DNA from: Scylla paramamosain | Taxonomy: Eukaryota; Arthropoda; Malacostraca; Decapoda; Portunidae | Direction: 5' to 3' | Length of the DNA stretch: 64,000 bases | Assembly: GCF_035594125.1 (NCBI RefSeq) | Contig: NC_087167.1 | Span: 2,651,001-2,715,000, forward strand | Shown here: positions 1-10,993 of the stretch, piece after piece | Position numbering within the stretch: position 1 is the stretch's first letter | Layout of the letters: every line of letters begins with the position of its first letter | Made by a program: the position numbers and the translations under genes | Notes under the pieces: generated by a model | Seen by the model: the letters and a program-made list of their open reading frames with translations, nothing else | The model's database searches: none | What the model was told of the DNA's origin: nothing

Positions 1-326
1 AGGGCCTTGCCTCATTGCACCTCCCTCCACACCCTCACCCATGCCTCACATATTCGTACCTCTCCACACCCTCTGCGCGGCACTTCCCCTTCCCTTCCCC
101 GGCACACACACACATCACATGCACCCGCAAAAAAAGAATTTCCTTTCCCCGCAAGCCCGCACCTCACGTATACAAATCTTCTCTCCCTTTGCCATCACTT
201 CTTCGTTCCCTGATATTTACATGGACGTTGGGAAAAGGTGGTTGAATGTTGCTGGTACATTACGTACGTACATGCTTCTCCTCCTGGTAAATACATACAC
301 TATCCTTGTCTCGACTTGGGCCACGT

Positions 327-328
<2 letters not shown>

Positions 329-366
<38 letters not shown>
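329..366. repeat. (CT)19 microsatellite
   Basis: Perfect CT dinucleotide array directly after CCACGTAA. Confidence 0.97.
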
Positions 367-368
<2 letters not shown>

Positions 369-502
369 GTGTAACGTTTTCAGTATTTGTTTTCATTTTG
401 TTTCTCTTAATCTTTCGTGTGTTTAAATGCCACTTGGTGTAATGTGTATACCATCTGATTGTCGCTGGCGTGGGTAAAAAAAATATCAATCCAACATCAT
501 AG

Positions 503-605
<103 letters not shown>

Positions 606-686
606 CGCACCCCAGGAGAAGGTTATATACGTCATCATTAAAAGCTAAACGTGACATTGTGAAAGTGTTCTAAAGGAAGGAGTTCA

Positions 687-690
<4 letters not shown>

Positions 691-735
<45 letters not shown>
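691..735. repeat. (TG)n microsatellite
   Basis: Perfect TG array of 45 bases. Confidence 0.97.
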
Positions 736-737
<2 letters not shown>

Positions 738-1618
738 ATGCGTGCTTGAAAGGGAAAGAAAATGTTTGTGGGTTCTACATACTGGTTAGAGAGGGTAGAG
801 AAAGATACGAATGATTCTATATTAGCTTGTGCAGAGAGGCATGGAGAAATATACAGTGGCATGTCCTCCTTAACAAGTGCAGTCCATATACTTCATAATG
901 TCAGACTTTTCTATACAGCGCTTGGAAATAGTAAAAAAAAAAAAAAAGATGGCAATAACGAAGAGGAATAGGAAGAAGAAGAAGAAGAAGAAGAAGAAAG
1001 ACTGACAGAAAGAGAAAAGAAGGAAGGGAAAATAAGAAACAATCATGAAGACGATAGAGAAGAACAAAAACAAAGAAAACAAGAACAACACGAGCAACAA
1101 AAAAAAAAAAAAAAAACATGTCTTACTTAGAAAGAATGTGAACTGCACGTCTATTTTACAAGTACAAGGAACCATTACAAAACAAAGGAAGGTGAAGGAC
1201 AGACCCACCAGCGAACGTGGCCCGAAAGCAAATAAAGACCACACAGTTTCACTACAAGGAAAGAACAATAGTACAGCTTGAAACAACACGCGGAGGACTA
1301 AGACTAAGAAAGAATAGAGAATGTCACTTGTATGGTAATATACTAAAAAGGTGGAATAAGATCGATTAGTATTAAAAAAAGTAAAGAAAATATATTACAA
1401 AGTTAGATTACACATGTGGTCAGCATTAAAAGTACATGAATTTGTGTATGTGCACCTGTAAATACTAAAAACAAAGTGACGGAAGGAGAAAAAAAAGGTG
1501 ATTAAATTTTGGAATGACAGAAACGAGTCCATCAAGAAAGATGGGGGAGGCGTTAATTGGAGATATAAATTAAGAGTTTGTATATAAAATAATTACAATT
1601 AAAAAAGAAAGCCAAAAA

Positions 1619-1638
1619 GAGAGAGAGAGAGAGAGAGA
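1619..1638. repeat. (GA)10 microsatellite
   Basis: Short GA array inside a purine-rich tract. Confidence 0.95.
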
Positions 1639-1710
1639 CTAAAGGGAGGAATGACAAGGAGAAAAACAGGAAGGAGAAAAGAAGGCGGAGGCACTGGATA
1701 AATTGCACAA

Positions 1711-1933
1711 TGAAACCAAAGAATATCAGTCGTAAGCGTTTAACAATAAAGAGACTCAGAAGGAAGAACACACTAAATGACAAAAGAATAAAGAAAGATA
1801 AGCACAGAATAAAAACAATGAGTGAAACCAAAAGGATCCAATCATGACCGTTTAATAAAGAGATTCAGAAGGAAGAAGACACTGAGATGATAAAAGAATG
1901 ACGACAGATGAGGACAGAATAGAAGCAATGAGG
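1711..1933 (+). repeat. Diverged tandem duplication, period about 112
   Basis: Two copies begin with TGAAACCAAA at 1711 and 1823. Both carry CGTTTAA(CA)ATAAAGAG, TCAGAAGGAAGAA, a CACT(A/G)A block, AAAAGAATAA/GA and CACAGAATA/GGACAGAATA in the same order. The copies are clearly related but differ at many positions, so the duplication is old. The DNA is purine-rich, so part of the likeness could be compositional, but the ordered matches over about 110 bases are hard to explain that way. Confidence 0.75.
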
Positions 1934-2150
1934 CAACGCACGAGTATGAAAGGTGGCGCTGTGGAATGTTGCAAGAGTCAGCGCGGCAATTTGCTCAGCG
2001 TGGACGATAAGCAGCAATTAGGTATGCACAAGGCCGCTGCTTTTGACAAGGGAGAAGGGAAGGGAAAAGAAAGGAAGAGAGAGGGAGTGAGTTGAATCCA
2101 GCCATTGTACAAAAGGAGGACAGTAAATTGCTTATTGACGCGAAGGACAA

Positions 2151-2153
<3 letters not shown>

Positions 2154-2228
<75 letters not shown>
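2154..2228. repeat. (GA)n microsatellite
   Basis: Perfect GA array of 75 bases. Confidence 0.98.
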
Positions 2229-2231
<3 letters not shown>

Positions 2232-2294
2232 TTACTTTTACGGTCTAAGTTAATGGAGACGACCGTGGTGAATGTGGTATAGAGGCGTTGATGG

Positions 2295-2520
2295 AAATAA
2301 TGGGTTAGTTTACATATGTTGTTGTTGTTTATTCCTAAGTAGGCGGGTAGTGAGTCAGTTTATGCGTGTTATTAATGGGGTAATAAATTTAGTGTATTCA
2401 TGTATAAATAGGTGATGGGTCATGTATTCGTGTTTACAGTTTATGGGTCACTGTGTTCATGGTGCTAATGGGTAATGAGCCGGTCAGTCAGTCCAGTCGT
2501 GCTGTAAATGGGCAGTAAAC
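2295..2520 (+). repeat. Degenerate ATGGGT-based minisatellite
   Basis: The core ATGGGTMA/ATGGG recurs near 2300, 2415, 2452, 2468 and 2508. It is usually flanked by GTGTTCAT, TGTATTCRT or GTCGTGCTGTAAATG-like segments at about 30-40 base spacing. The copies are strongly decayed, so exact boundaries are uncertain. A further ATGGGTAATGG lies at 2641. Confidence 0.5.
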
Positions 2521-3057
2521 ATCACCTAAACGCAAACCCCCAAGAAGAAGTGAGTGTGTAATGAACATGAAAAGAATCGGCCATACGGTATTTTAATTTC
2601 ACTCGTTTTCTGTTTCTATATAACTTTTGCTTGCACGTCAATGGGTAATGGCTTGTTGGCAGCATTCCCAGGCAAAGAGAACCTTAAGGCAGCAGTGAAA
2701 GTGTAGTGTTGACAAGGCGAGGCAAGGGGCAGGCAGGCAGGCAGGGAGGGAGAGAGGGAGACTGGGAGGAAGAGAAAGATGTTGGTCAGTGTCATTGTTG
2801 TTTCTTAAATAGTTCCTGAGGTCATGCCGTCCAGTAAGTAGGTGACGTCATCCCCAGGTAATGATGACAGATGACGGCAAACAGGATGGCGGATTAGGGG
2901 CAGAATGAGGAAAGATGGTGTAATGATAGTAGCACATTATATTTGATGATTATAGTAATGGTGACTGGGATCGTGATAATGGTGGTAATGGTGATTGGTT
3001 ATTGGTTATTGATTATGGTAATCACGATGATGGTTATTGTCGTCGTATATGACACTA

Positions 3058-3108
3058 TTATCATCATCATCATCTTCATTTTCATCATCATCATCATCAT
3101 CATCATCA
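3058..3108. repeat. (ATC)n trinucleotide repeat
   Basis: ATC/TCA array interrupted once by a CTTCATTTTCATC segment. Confidence 0.9.
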
Positions 3109-3494
3109 CAATCATCACCCAGTGTTCCTAGCTGTTGAGAAAGAGGAGGAAGAGGAGATAGAACCTCATAATCTTTGGAATGAAAACTATCAGCCACAGA
3201 GGAAACAATCGTCCAGTGGGGCAGCAACACACCACTCACACCCTGCCAAACACACCACACTTGTGTCACATCCGCACTGAGCCCTGAACCAACACAGGCT
3301 TTATAGTTTACAAACTCTGCAATGCTGTCTACGTAGAAAGGAAAACAGAAGAATAGCAACTCCAAGCACCTGCTGCATATTTGTTGCGGTAGGAACTAGT
3401 CAGGCTGTTTGTCATGCACTCAAAGGTTGGCCGTAGAGTCGCTAATATACGGCGCCATAAACAAGTGAAAGGTTCAGTAAACACACCACGTTAG

Positions 3495-3738
3495 TTATGA
3501 TAAACGTGCTGGTTGAGATGAGTGCCGCGGGCGGTGAGAGCGCTGCGGGATGGCTGTGTTCTTCTTGCCTGCAGTCACATCGCTTAGAACTCTGTTACAT
3601 AAATCAGAGACTTTTGGCCACCAAGGGAGGAGAGAGACTGAGTAGAGCAAGAATCCCACGTCTCCAACCGTGATCTGTGGGCGTCCGGCCTGTTTGCCCT
3701 CCTCCACAGCCTCTCCCTTCACTAGCACCGCCTTGCTG
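3495..3738 (-). CDS. Possible terminal exon, unrecognised protein
   Basis: The minus-strand frame is open for 111 codons (3830 down to the TAA at 3495-3497). A good splice acceptor (GTCTCCTGCAG) lies inside it, giving an exon from 3738. Translation begins SKAVLVKGEAVEEG and includes RPQITVGDVGFLLYSVSLLP and a basic tail RSHRPRHSSQPARLS. Codons are G/C-ending and rich in the purine-any-pyrimidine pattern, unlike the surrounding low-complexity DNA. The frame has no ATG, so an upstream exon would be needed. No AATAAA was found close downstream. No family was recognised. A stop-free stretch of this length also occurs by chance in a window this size. Confidence 0.25.
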
Positions 3739-3872
3739 CTGCAGGAGACGTGCACGCCACAGCTTAAGTGTCTCACTGGATTGGATTCTGTGTCAACCAG
3801 AATATTTATCTTCGTATTCCTTGGACTTGTTCACGTGTAATTCTTGCTTCTCCTCGTGACTTTTTTTTGCAG

Positions 3873-4009
3873 ATTCATTTGTGTCAACGGCGAGAAGAAA
3901 GACGAGTTATATACTTATGTTCTTTTTTCCTTGCGCATCACGACCTCGGCAGGAGTGTGTGTTGAGGGTAATTAAGGTGGAAATCATGCTTCTGGAATGT
4001 ACAGTCCAG
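3873..4009 (+). CDS. Possible internal exon, unrecognised
   Basis: A very strong acceptor (GTGACTTTTTTTTGCAG) precedes this segment. Two donors are possible: GAGG|GTAATT after 3967 and CAG|GTATGG after 4009. With the nearer donor one frame begins FICVNGEKKDELYTYVLFS; with the farther donor another frame stays open and ends KVEIMLLECTVQ. All three frames are open for a long way, so the true frame cannot be chosen. No homology was recognised. The acceptor is the best evidence. Confidence 0.22.
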
Positions 4010-4540
4010 GTATGGTGGGTGAGGCCACGTGACCTTCAAGCTTTGATAAATTACAGCTTTCACCTTCTAATTAAAGGGGAAAAAAGTATTCAACAGTTTT
4101 TTGCTGAACCAAATGCGCGTCAACTTTTTTTGGTGCTTAATTAGAAAATATTTACCAATCAGACTTAATACTTTTATGATGTCACGCTCACGCGGTGCCC
4201 TCTGAACCTCAACCGCGCACTTACCTCCTCGCCGCCGCCTACACGCCGGGGAATGGGCAAAAAAGAAGCTCTATGTGTGGAGTTAGCCGCGGGCTTCACG
4301 CCGTGGCCTTGGCTTGTAGGTTCCATTACCCTACACATTCACTACTTTCTGCCACCTCGAGAAGTTATCACACAAGTTAACTGATACACACTTTGCAAAT
4401 TGATTTAATTACTCGAGAGATTGTTGTTTATGTGAAATACTGCACTTGATATTATCACGTGGCTATTTTCTTGTATATATATTTTTTTCTTATCCCTCCT
4501 TTTTGTCTTGGTCACTCTTCTCGCTTACCTTCCCCCTTTA

Positions 4541-4571
4541 CTCCTCCTCCTCCTCCTCCTCCTCCTCCTCC
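4541..4571. repeat. (CTC)n trinucleotide repeat
   Basis: Perfect CTC/CCT array. It ends in CCACAG and so forms a natural polypyrimidine tract before a splice-acceptor-like AG. Confidence 0.95.
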
Positions 4572-4575
4572 ACAG

Positions 4576-4806
4576 AATCTTTTCGGTGGAACCCTTCCAT
4601 TGGATGATCAAACCTTTTCTATTCAATGTTACTCAACGCCGCACCTTCCCTTCACCTATTCCCTTTCCCTCTCGCCCTATCAACACCAATCTTCCACACC
4701 ACATCCATTCCTTCTCATGAATATTTCCCCCCTGCCAGCTATGAGTTGCCACATTCTTCAAAGCACAGTGAAGCATCTGACAATAAATCAGCAGTATTTC
4801 AAATAA
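4576..4806 (+). CDS. Possible terminal exon, Pro/Ser/His-rich, unrecognised
   Basis: Starts right after (CTC)nCACAG and stays open for 76 codons to a TAA at 4804-4806. It begins NLFGGTLPLDDQTFSIQCYS and becomes Ser/Pro/His-rich. An AATAAA (4802-4807) overlaps the stop codon, unusually close for a poly(A) signal. The polypyrimidine tract is simply a microsatellite, so the acceptor may be accidental. No family was recognised. Confidence 0.15.
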   Translation, partial: NLFGGTLPLDDQTFSIQCYSTPHLPFTYSLSLSPYQHQSSTPHPFLLMNISPLPAMSCHILQSTVKHLTINQQYFK

Positions 4807-4821
4807 ACAGAATCGAGCGTA

Positions 4822-4830
4822 TATATAAAG
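4822..4830 (+). promoter_or_regulatory. TATA-box-like TATATAAAG
   Basis: Perfect match to an arthropod TATA box. No TCAGT-type initiator sits 25-35 bases downstream, which weakens the promoter reading. Confidence 0.15.
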
Positions 4831-4919
4831 CATTCCCGTTTTCTTTCCTTCTCTTTTGTGGAACTGGAAGGAAGCAAACAGATTTCACTCACTTGGGAAG
4901 ATCGCGAACGAGGTGAAAG

Positions 4920-5520
4920 GTTAGACAAGAAAGGCGAGGGAGGTGATGTGACGTGAGGGCGGGACGAGGAAACGCATCCTGGCCTCTTTGAATCTGGTGG
5001 TCAATGACTGATGGCGAGGCAGGGGAGAAGGAGGAAGAGGAGGAGGAGAAGGAGGGATAGGAGTGCCGTTGTGGGGAGCCGAGCTAAATAGGAGACCGGA
5101 TAAGGGCGGGAAGATTACCCAAAAGTTCAGGAGGTGAGGAGCGAGAGACGGTGAAAGGGAGACGAAAGAGGGATGAGGAGGGTAGTGAGTGAGTGAGAGA
5201 AGTTCAAACGGTGTGAAGAGTGAAGACACTGAAAGGAAGGAGATGTTGGAAGAGGGAAAGGATAAACAAAGGCAAAGGGGGAAAAAAAAAGAGAGGAAAA
5301 AGATGAGAAGTGAGTGAGATAGGAGAACGAACGGGAGAAAGACAAGAGAGTGAGGAGTGAAGTGTAAGGAGGAGGAGGATGAGCAAGAAGCTGCAGGAGA
5401 TGTAAAGGCTGGTCTAAACATATAAACATTCCAGCGGCAATGAAAGCACGACCACGGACAACAGGCAGCGGTAGTTTCGGTGGTGGATCCCATTTTCTTT
5501 CTCCACACACAGGCAGCTGC
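4920..5520. other. Purine-rich plus-strand tract
   Basis: About 600 bases in which the plus strand is strongly A/G-biased, with GGAGGAGGAGAAGGAGG and AAAAAAAAAGAGAGGAAAAAG sub-runs. The minus-strand open frame here is Ser/Pro/Leu-rich, as expected from pyrimidine codons, and is not taken as a gene. Confidence 0.75.
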
Positions 5521-5578
5521 ACTGGCCGCGGGGTACACAGGACACTTCTTAGACGGCGGTGCTGAAATGCGTACCTAG
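5513..5578 (+). CDS. Possible short terminal exon, unrecognised
   Basis: A strong acceptor (CATTTTCTTTCTCCACACACAG) is followed by 21 open codons reading AAALAAGYTGHFLDGGAEMR and a TAG. The sequence is GC-rich and only this frame is open. On the opposite strand the same DNA encodes a cysteine-rich frame (QCSCLCVEKENG and NYRCLLS). Both cannot be right, and neither matches a known family by eye. Confidence 0.13.
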   Translation, partial: AAALAAGYTGHFLDGGAEMRT

Positions 5579-6322
5579 TGGCCTTGAAATCATTCGCTCA
5601 TCTAAAAATTGCTCTCATAAGTGTCATTCTGGTAACCAAGTGACGCAGAATACGAAAAAAATCATGCCCTACTTTATTAAGAGACGCAAACTTACCTGTT
5701 AACCTTAGAGTAAATGCAATCAACTCATCTTGGCCTTTTACTCATCACCTCCGCATTTATTTGAGTCCAAGGTGATTCAGGGCTGGTCAGATCACTCCCC
5801 GCCGCGCGCGTCTCGGTCCGGGATATCTGTTTTATGGCCTGAAGGTGAGAGTACTAAGGTGAGAGTTAACCAAAACAGGAAGATGTGAAGAGGAGAAATC
5901 AAGTGTGGTCAGTAGGTGAAGAAGAAAGGGGAGAAGGAGGAGGAGGAGGAGGTGATGGTGGTGGTTTGTGGTGATGGTGGTAGCGATGACAGTGGAATAG
6001 AGAGGGTGATGTCAGTGTTAAAAATATATCCTGACAATTAGGAAAAAAGGTTATTTCTACTTCCTCAATCTTCCTGTACCAGTTTTTCGCGTCCCTCCCG
6101 TCCCTCCGTATTGTGGGCGGGGCGACTGAAATATGACACATATTCTTTTTTACCGTCATTGCTTCAAGGTGTTTCGTGACCACACAGTTTATTTTCTTTC
6201 ATTCCTGCATTCCTGCCCATTAACTAGGCATCTGGAAAAGTGAATTAATATTTTTCTTTCCGTATCTTTGCACGTGGAAAAAAACAACAAATAGATTAAT
6301 ATTTTTTTCCTTCTTTTTGCAG
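5579..6322. other. Non-coding DNA, GC pocket at 5790-5830
   Basis: No gene seen. A small CpG-rich pocket (CCCCGCCGCGCGCGTCTCGG) lies at about 5797-5816. A GGA/GGT-rich run lies at 5931-5970, and T-rich DNA leads into the acceptor at 6322. Confidence 0.6.
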
Positions 6323-6368
6323 GTATGTGAAAGACGACAGCGTGAGATGGTACCTGAATGCGCAATGG
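6323..6368 (+). CDS. Candidate exon A of a three-exon model
   Basis: A 46-base segment between a textbook acceptor (TTTTTTTCCTTCTTTTTGCAG) and a good donor (TGG|GTGAGT). One frame is blocked by an early stop. The best frame uses the first base to finish a codon and reads YVKDDSVRWYLNAQW, ending in phase 0. That matches the phase-0 start of the candidate exon at 9030. Composition is protein-like, but it is too short to assign a family. An upstream exon ending with two codon bases would be required and was not identified. Confidence 0.3.
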
Positions 6369-7360
6369 GTGAGTGTTGTAGACGTGTGGCTGAGTGGGAG
6401 TGGCAAGGGAGAGGGAGGGAAGAGTGGATGAATGCAGCAGGCAGATTTTAGAAAGGAAAGGTGGAGGAGTAGGGAATGCAGTAGACAAATTGCAGATGAA
6501 TATGCAAGTGTGAACCAGAAAGCATATCGCGAGTTTAACCATGAAGGGAGTGAGTGATGCATGAGTGCCCGCGAGTGTAGGTGGGACAGGGGACGGGGTG
6601 TCGGTGAGCAGTGCCGGGACACGCATCTCAGGTTGTCCCCGGGTAGGTTTAAGGAGCAACCCAACGCCTATCGCGCGCCCCATCAATTCAGGCGCGGTCC
6701 AGGTGGCGGCGGACGCGGCGAGAAGGACCGCGCCGCCGGGTGGAGACGTTAGGTGAGACTTTGCGAGGGACGCACCTGGAAAGGAAGCTGGGACCGCGGG
6801 AAGCGAGACCTGATGGAGACAGGCAAGGAAATCATCAAGACAAGATGTGAAGAAGCAGGACGGCTATTTTGCTACTGGGAAAGAGTTGACCGGGACAAGT
6901 TGTGGGAGAGTAGGACTGCTACTTTGTCACTCGATCATCTGATGTTTTTGCAAGTGACAGGAAGAATTCATAGAAAATGTCAGCTGAGTCTCCGGAGAGT
7001 GCATGAACGAGAAGCTGAATGATGCACCGGTGAGACGTACGTGGGAATGCATGTGTAAAAGATGTCAGGTATAAATGTACGTATATGCTTGAAATTGGAA
7101 GAGAAAAATGACATGCGAAATTACAGAGGAGAGACAGTGGGGAATGAGTCAGACGGATCGTGGGATTGGCTCTATGCGAATTTAAGAACATCAAGGAAAC
7201 TAGATAAGAAAATAAGATATGTTAAGGTAAAGTTAAAACTACTGTAATAAATAAATGTATAGAAAAAAATAAGCAAGTACACACTGTAAAATATAAAACA
7301 AAACAGAAGAAGAATGAAAATTATAGGTTGATAGAAAAAAGAAAAATATAACACCAAACG

Positions 7361-7362
<2 letters not shown>

Positions 7363-7448
<86 letters not shown>
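7363..7448. repeat. (CT)43 microsatellite
   Basis: Perfect CT array of 86 bases. Confidence 0.98.
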
Positions 7449-7450
<2 letters not shown>

Positions 7451-8034
7451 ACCCTTTCTCCCTCTCATCTCTCTCTCTCATCCTATCCCTCTCCCTTCCT
7501 CTTTTTCTCTTCCTCTCTGACCTTCACCCTGGCAAATTTACCTCCATCTAGCTCATCGTAAGATTCCACCCTTAAAAACCCATCCCTTAAACCCTGCTTC
7601 GTAAACTGAGCCCCTTAAACCTAGTCCCTAAAACCCGCCTCATTTAAACCCGCACCGTCCCAAGCCTTCTGTGCCCGGCCCCGCGCTCTTTCACCCCACC
7701 CCTCCTTCTTCTCACCCAGTTCAGTCGCGCTCCACCCCATTCCACCTCTCTTCATTCCACCCTCGTGACATTTCGCCCCGAGAGGGAGAAGGAATGCAGT
7801 ACCGCCCTCGCCCTCTCTTTTTTTTTTTTTTTCCGCTGCCTGACCTCATCTGCATTACCGCCGTCATGTGGGGGAGAATACTGAGAACTGGTGCTCTGAA
7901 CTTGGTCTTTCTTGTCTGGTTTTCGTGCGTTCAGGTCAGGCTTATTTACTGCTTGGTTTTATGTGTGTGTGCGTGTATCATTCTCTGTCCCTGTTTTGCC
8001 TGAGTGACCGTCTGTGTTCTTTGTAGGTGTGAGT

Positions 8035-8347
<313 letters not shown>

Positions 8348-9029
8348 GACTACACATATTTGCACAACTAAGTATCTCTTACTGTCATGTATCTCTGTCA
8401 GATCTTTTACATCTATAATTATTGCTAAGTATTTCATTTCCGGCACATCCATCCTTCTTACACACTTCGCATTTAGAGGTCATGACTCACAGCTATGCGC
8501 AACAGTTCCCTTTCATGCATTGATTTTTTTTTTACTTCCTCTTTAATTAAAAAAAAAAATATTGTTATCTTAGTATTATTATTAGTATGTTTTATTTTTA
8601 GTGCATGTATGAATAGGAAGGCTGTTTATTCTGCAATTAAAACCGTTGATTTTTTCTCTTTAATTGTGTAAAGGTAACAGTAGCATTTTTATGAACTAGT
8701 TTTACGTGAAGCAATAACCTTTTCCCCTAACAGTGCGGTAGTTAACGAGAACAGTTGTAACGAAAGAAAAGAAAAGTCTTGATTTTTAAAGCACAGCAAG
8801 GTCTTATGCTAATAGGAACATACAACTTGAAGTCTTCAGAACACGCGTGTGTGTGCTGAGCTTAGGAAGTGTAAACAAGCCCACTCGTTGTATCAAAAAG
8901 GAACTCCTGAACCAAATTGGCCTCCGTTTTGTAAACCCTTCTTCTTTTCAATATTTTTTCTTGGAAGCGGCAATTCATCGAGCCTTTTTTTCCCCTCACT
9001 TTTTATGCCGTCGAATGACCTTCTCACAG

Positions 9030-9097
9030 AAAGAAAGAAGTAAGCAATTGAATCTGAGACGACCTTACCACCTGAGCCCCTTGATGACTGGCTGCAG
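9030..9097 (+). CDS. Candidate exon B of a three-exon model
   Basis: A 68-base segment between a good acceptor (GACCTTCTCACAG) and a good donor (CTGCAG|GTAATG). Only one of three frames is open: it starts in phase 0, reads KERSKQLNLRRPYHLSPLM and ends with two bases of a codon. Both phases fit candidate exon A (6323-6368) and the next acceptor at 9422. No family was recognised. The splice signals and phase fit are the evidence. Confidence 0.28.
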
Positions 9098-9164
9098 GTA
9101 ATGAATGCGTGACGTGACGCCGCGACGCACCTGACGACCAGACGTGTAATGCAAACCTTGGTAG

Positions 9165-9360
9165 GGAGGAAGAGGGGCGAGAGAAGGACGTCATAGAACA
9201 AGAGGAGGGAGCATGTAATGGGAAAGTGGTTAGAGGGTTGAGTTGGAGGAGAGGAGGAGAGGAAGAAGGGATGTAGGTAGCGAGTGGAGGAGGGAGAGGG
9301 AAAAATAATGAGAAAGTGGGGGAGGAAGCTAGTGATGGAGGAGGGAGGGGAAGGAGACGT
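9165..9360. other. Purine-rich tract
   Basis: The plus strand is strongly G/A-biased (GAGGAGAGGAGGAGAGGAAG and similar). In the three-exon model it lies inside the 325-base second intron. Confidence 0.7.
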
Positions 9361-9422
9361 CCGGGGCCTGATCTTTGACTCATGACCCCTTTGACCCTTC
9401 ACCCTGCTTGTGTCTGGGTCAG

Positions 9423-9714
9423 GGACATCACCAGTGGCACCGGCAGCGTACTCGTGGCCACATATGATCCCCACCAGTCAAGCACCGGTCATTCCTCACC
9501 TCACGCCAAGGAACCTTTCAAACCTGTTCCTGTCCAAATGTCCTCACCCTATCACCTCGTCGCCGCGTCTCCCGTTTCACCGACCAACACCCTCCCGCCA
9601 CAACCCCATTCCAGCAGGCGCCCACCTATTCGTTTCCCCCTGCTCGCTTTCCATCACTCCGTCACCTACTCTAGCCGCACGCCCCACCCACTGCACCGTT
9701 TTTCTCACACCTAA
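9423..9714 (+). CDS. Candidate terminal exon C of a three-exon model
   Basis: Follows an acceptor-like TTGTGTCTGGGTCAG. The first base completes the Arg codon begun in exon B. The frame then reads DITSGTGSVLVATYDPHQSS, becomes Pro/Ser/His-rich and stops at TAA 9712-9714. A canonical AATAAA follows at 9838-9843. The first 20 residues look protein-like; the rest has low complexity, as C/T-rich DNA would give. Another frame of the same segment is also open (starting TSPVAPAAYSWPHM), so the frame choice rests on phase. Confidence 0.27.
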
Positions 9715-9837
9715 CACACTGTCTCCTCTCTTTCTTTCTCTCTTCCCGGCCCCCGTACCGGCCACGCCCACTTCACTCGCTCATTACGTGACTTAATTGT
9801 CAAGGTCTCTCTCACGTTCCATATTAATGAAGTTAGG

Positions 9838-9843
9838 AATAAA
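9838..9843 (+). terminator. Canonical poly(A) signal AATAAA
   Basis: Lies 124 bases after the stop of candidate exon C, a normal 3' UTR distance. The hexamer also occurs by chance in A/T-rich DNA. Confidence 0.3.
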
Positions 9844-9926
9844 AATAAGCATCTTTATTTAGTTTTTACTTGTATGATATAATTAGCAAAGAATGTTTAA
9901 GTAGTAACGTAAAGTATAAAGTAGTT

Positions 9927-9945
9927 CACACACACACACACACAC
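9927..9945. repeat. (CA)n microsatellite, short
   Basis: Perfect CA array of 19 bases. Confidence 0.93.
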
Positions 9946-10075
9946 GTACTATATATTGGCCTTGAATCGCAACACTAACAAACATGTATCACAATAGGGA
10001 CCCACTCATGAATGTAGCAGCCTCCGGTAAGGTCTGGCGGGGCGGGGTGAGACTGACGGAGTACTATCAGGGGGA

Positions 10076-10132
10076 GCCACGCCAGTGTTTGTTGAGTGGA
10101 GAGAGACCGCGCCACTGTTTCTTGAGTAGGGA
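10076..10132 (+). repeat. Small tandem duplication, period about 30
   Basis: GCCACGCCAGTGTTTGTTGA is followed 30 bases later by ACCGCGCCACTGTTTCTTGA. Both copies continue as GTGGAGAG or GTAGGGAG. Confidence 0.7.
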
Positions 10133-10348
10133 GGCAAGGAGAGAGGGAGCAAGAGGTAGGGGGGGAAGGTACGGGATTGCGTATTGCGATTAAGAGCAGC
10201 GGAATATTGAGCAGGTTTTTTTTTTTTTTTTTTGCGCCCTTGGTAAGTCTTGTAAAAAAAATGCAGGAAATATTGATTACCAGTGAGAAATTTCAATGCT
10301 TGTCAACTAAAGAGCTTAGTTCATTGTATTTGTATAATATGAAAAATG

Positions 10349-10475
<127 letters not shown>

Positions 10476-10661
10476 CATGGCTGTGTCGAGTCCCTGGCAC
10501 TGAAGAAACCTTGTAATACTTGTCTGCGCGCGTGCTGCTGTGCTGTTAGCGAGGATGGCTGGTGGGGTGAGGGGAGAGGTGGGGGAGGGGCGTGAGGGAG
10601 GAGATGGGGAGGTGAGGCAAGTGTGGGGTCAAGAGGCAGGCCCGCGGCACCGCATGTGGTG

Positions 10662-10664
<3 letters not shown>

Positions 10665-10756
<92 letters not shown>
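10665..10756. repeat. (AC)46 microsatellite
   Basis: Perfect AC array of 92 bases. Confidence 0.98.
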
Positions 10757-10760
<4 letters not shown>

Positions 10761-10993
10761 CTCATTATTTCACGGGCCTTGTTGAATTGCGGTTTCGTTT
10801 CACTCAACAATTGGCACAAACACGTGGTAAGTGGTACCTTGATGTGCGATGTCAAGTCCCAGCAGATGCCGAGGCGCGAGCAACACACCAAGGCGTGTCT
10901 GCCAGCCTGACTTGACGCTTCCCTTGTTGACCCACTTATGTTCCTGCACTTGATTGCCTCTCATTGGTAATATTCCGTCCTCTCTACCTTGGC

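Larger units (their letters stand above)
2229..3470. other. Low-complexity non-coding DNA
   Basis: No supportable gene. It contains the degenerate ATGGGT repeat (listed), a short GGCA run at about 2728-2745, and from 2940 to 3110 a stretch rich in GATGGT and ATC triplets. The acidic minus-strand frame over 3006-3365 starts as a poly-Asp translation of the ATC array. Confidence 0.7.

Noticed and set aside
329..366. Regular CT arrays considered as CRISPR-like repeats
   Set aside because: Uninterrupted dinucleotides without spacers; eukaryotic microsatellites.
4921..5538. 205-codon minus-strand Ser/Pro/Leu frame
   Set aside because: It mirrors the purine-rich plus strand; low complexity throughout except for its first 60 codons, treated under the 5513-5578 entry.
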